This document shows, one piece after another, positions 62,294 through 64,000 of a DNA stretch of 64,000 nucleotides (positions are counted from its first letter, which is position 1; the number at the start of each line of letters is the position of its first letter). The notes below the pieces were generated by a model that saw only the letters and a list, made by a program, of their open reading frames with translations, was not told where the DNA came from and did not search any database. The stretch covers positions 1 through 64,000 of the forward strand of contig CAJFQI010000001.1 of assembly GCA_904419005.1 (NCBI GenBank), read 5' to 3'. This stretch comes from Candidatus Avimonas faecium. GTDB taxonomy: Bacteria > Bacillota > Clostridia > Oscillospirales > Acutalibacteraceae. Both the position numbers and the translations under genes were made by a program.

Positions 62294-64000
62294 CTATTCC
62301 TTCCAGGCGTAAACCGTCTCTACCGTCGGCATGGTATATTCGGACACGACCTGGCCGTTATCGTCCAAGTAGCCGAATTCCTGCAGCTTCCTTGTAATAT
62401 CCCGGTTAATGGTCGTAATGGCATCATCCAAGGAGGTCCGGGGCGCATCCCCGTCAAACACCACGGCGTTCCAGGCATCGGAAATCGCCCGCTGCGCGAT
62501 GACGTAGGAGGGATGCAGCGTAATTTCCGCGCAGTTTTCAATCTGCTCCATGACCACCTGCAGATCCTCCTGGGAATACGCCGTCGTGCTGACAAACGCC
62601 TCAAGATTGGCCGACGCCCAGATGAATTCCGAGCCGAAGGTCAGCTGCATATTGTTGACATACTGGGTCTGGATTTCGGTGCTCATGAACCACTTGAGGT
62701 AATCCCAGGCCTCCTCTTTCATGTCGGAGCCCTCAAGCACCGAGCTTGCCGTATTGACCGCCCACATATTGTTGTTGACCGTCCCGTCCTCCTGCTCTAC
62801 GCCCACAACGGGAGCGATGCCCCACTGGCCGGCGATTTCCGGCGCGGCGTTGCGCAGAAGGATGTACACGGACATATCGCCGATGCCGATAGGCGTCGTG
62901 CCATTTTTAAAGCTGTTATAAAAATTGGCTACCGTCGTCGGCAGGCTGTACTTGGTGTAGAGGTCGCACATCAGGTTGAAGGCGGAAACGGCCTCCTCGC
63001 TGCCGAGGGCGCAGGACAAGCCGTCCTCCGAAAAGATTGAAGCGCCCATCTGGTCAAAATACGGGAAGGTGCTTCCCAGAGTTTTCAGGGAGCTGTCCGT
63101 CGCAATGCGGGTGCAGAAGCTCATCCCGTATTGGGACAGCACCGGAAGCATGTCCATAACGTCGTCCCAGCTTTGGGGGACCTCAAGGCCAAGCTGGCTG
63201 AGGATATCCTTGCGGTAAAACATCAGGTTGAAATTCAGCGCTTCCGGCAGCGCGTAGCAGGAATCCCCGATAATAAAGGGAATAAAGAATTCCTCGGCAT
63301 AATCGTCAAGGGCTTCCGTAAAGCCGTCAAACTGCCTCAAATCAGCCAGCGCACCGCGCAGGGCCAGCTGATAGGGCTGGTAATAGCTCAGCCCGATTGC
63401 CAGGTCCGGCGCGTTGCCCGCGGAAACCGCCAGGAGCAGCTTGGTTTCATCCGCCATAACCGAAAGGTTGACGTTGTAATCCACCCCGGGCAGATAGCTG
63501 GATTCGGTGAGCTGACGCATTACCTCCACGTTGGTGGTGGCATGGTTCACCCACACCGTCAGGGTTTCCTTATTCGGGTCGCCGTCCCCGGTGGTGTAGT
63601 CGTTAAAGAAGGAGAGGAACAGCTTTTTGATTTCCTCTATCAGCACGCGGAAGAAGCCCACCCCTACCTCCGGCAATTGGGAGGTGTCCGGCGTTATGTA
63701 GATTTGGTCAATCTCCAGCGGCTGGGCCAGCAGGTCCGCTACCACGGTGGAGATCAGGCCGCTCACCGAGTCGTCCCCGCTGGAGAATTGGCTCATGTGG
63801 TTGATCATATAATTGAGGTCGTCGGCGAAGCGCCTTAAGCGCCGGGCCGCCGTCCCCAAATCGGACAGCAGCACCGGATCGGACAGGCCCGACATCGCGC
63901 TGAGCTTCTCATATTCCGACTCGAGGATCTCGGCGCTGGCGAGCAGGTCCTCGCGGATATGGGGGATGTAATTCTCAATTTTCCAATCCCGGTTTTCGTC
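62294..64000 (-). CDS. Extracellular carbohydrate-binding protein of an ABC transporter (N-terminus off the window)
   Basis: The frame is open to the right edge, so only the last 568 residues are seen and the signal peptide is missing. The C-terminal region (about 160-530) has the group 1 extracellular solute-binding fold: KETLTVWVNHATTNVEVMRQ, LLAVSAGNAPDLAIGLSY, EALNFNLMFYRKDILSQLG and NNNMWAVNTASSVLEGSD. The N-terminal 150 residues are helical and amphipathic (YIPHIREDLLASAEILESEY), far longer than in a normal binding protein, so the full protein is probably 700-1,000 residues. It is the first gene seen of the minus-strand cluster and gives the transporter its specificity. Confidence 0.88.
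   Translation of the reverse strand, partial: DENRDWKIENYIPHIREDLLASAEILESEYEKLSAMSGLSDPVLLSDLGTAARRLRRFADDLNYMINHMSQFSSGDDSVSGLISTVVADLLAQPLEIDQIYITPDTSQLPEVGVGFFRVLIEEIKKLFLSFFNDYTTGDGDPNKETLTVWVNHATTNVEVMRQLTESSYLPGVDYNVNLSVMADETKLLLAVSAGNAPDLAIGLSYYQPYQLALRGALADLRQFDGFTEALDDYAEEFFIPFIIGDSCYALPEALNFNLMFYRKDILSQLGLEVPQSWDDVMDMLPVLSQYGMSFCTRIATDSSLKTLGSTFPYFDQMGASIFSEDGLSCALGSEEAVSAFNLMCDLYTKYSLPTTVANFYNSFKNGTTPIGIGDMSVYILLRNAAPEIAGQWGIAPVVGVEQEDGTVNNNMWAVNTASSVLEGSDMKEEAWDYLKWFMSTEIQTQYVNNMQLTFGSEFIWASANLEAFVSTTAYSQEDLQVVMEQIENCAEITLHPSYVIAQRAISDAWNAVVFDGDAPRTSLDDAITTINRDITRKLQEFGYLDDNGQVVSEYTMPTVETVYAWKE

Overview
The window is high-GC, gene-dense chromosomal DNA with AGGAGG-type ribosome binding sites, sigma-A promoters with 17-bp spacers and intrinsic terminators. 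ECF vitamin transporters, Rnf genes, a SipW-type signal peptide, a sortase-type anchor, DegV paralogues and ATPase-less LplB/LplC-type sugar permeases together point to an anaerobic, probably gut-associated Firmicute of the Clostridia (Oscillospirales-like). This placement is inference. No rRNA, tRNA, CRISPR array or intact mobile element was seen.

Region 1 (1-12.2 kb) is housekeeping and accessory. It holds a truncated DtxR-like regulator, two DegV fatty-acid-binding proteins (the second with a perfect palindrome over its promoter), a secreted SipW-signal beta-helix protein, an AT-rich DUF3781 gene, a membrane protein, an XRE regulator, a histidine phosphatase, a HAD phosphatase and a DUF4432 sugar-mutarotase-like protein.

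Region 2 (12.2-20.8 kb, minus strand) is a vitamin B12 module. A complete ECF transporter (T, fused A-A, S) lies upstream of a clear cobalamin riboswitch with its own promoter and terminator. The riboswitch controls a large sortase-anchored beta-propeller protein, a lipoprotein with a DUF4430 (transcobalamin C-terminal-like) domain and a Dph6-like PP-loop enzyme. The likely role is capture of corrinoids at the cell surface and delivery to the ECF transporter.

Region 3 (21.1-28.3 kb, minus strand) holds an Rsm22-type methyltransferase, a frameshifted effector-binding pseudogene, and an unusual Rnf-like operon: ApbE, RnfC, RnfD, a two-module RnfG and a divergent RnfE-RnfA-like fusion lacking most expected iron-sulfur cysteines. 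No RnfB is seen.

Region 4 (28.5-35.2 kb, plus strand) holds an SH3 lipoprotein, RlmI, a YdbS/YdbT-like PH-domain pair, an Fe-S aldo/keto reductase, and an ECF S component overlapping a DUF1893 gene.

Region 5 (35.5-64 kb) has 20 co-directional minus-strand genes with mostly very short gaps. They encode a large solute-binding protein (cut by the window end), two permease pairs without an ATPase, an NHL/TPR/Yip1 membrane protein, a DUF5696 protein, a non-pyrrolysine MttB-superfamily methyltransferase, four divergent URO-D-fold proteins, a ROK regulator, GH4, GH38 and GH127-type glycosidases, a NagB-ROK fusion, a PHP phosphoesterase, an SGNH hydrolase and an MFS transporter. The combination suggests uptake and breakdown of a decorated, possibly methylated, glycan or glycoside by corrinoid-type enzymes, which would fit the B12 module in region 2. 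No corrinoid protein or reductive activase is present in the window, so that link is a hypothesis.
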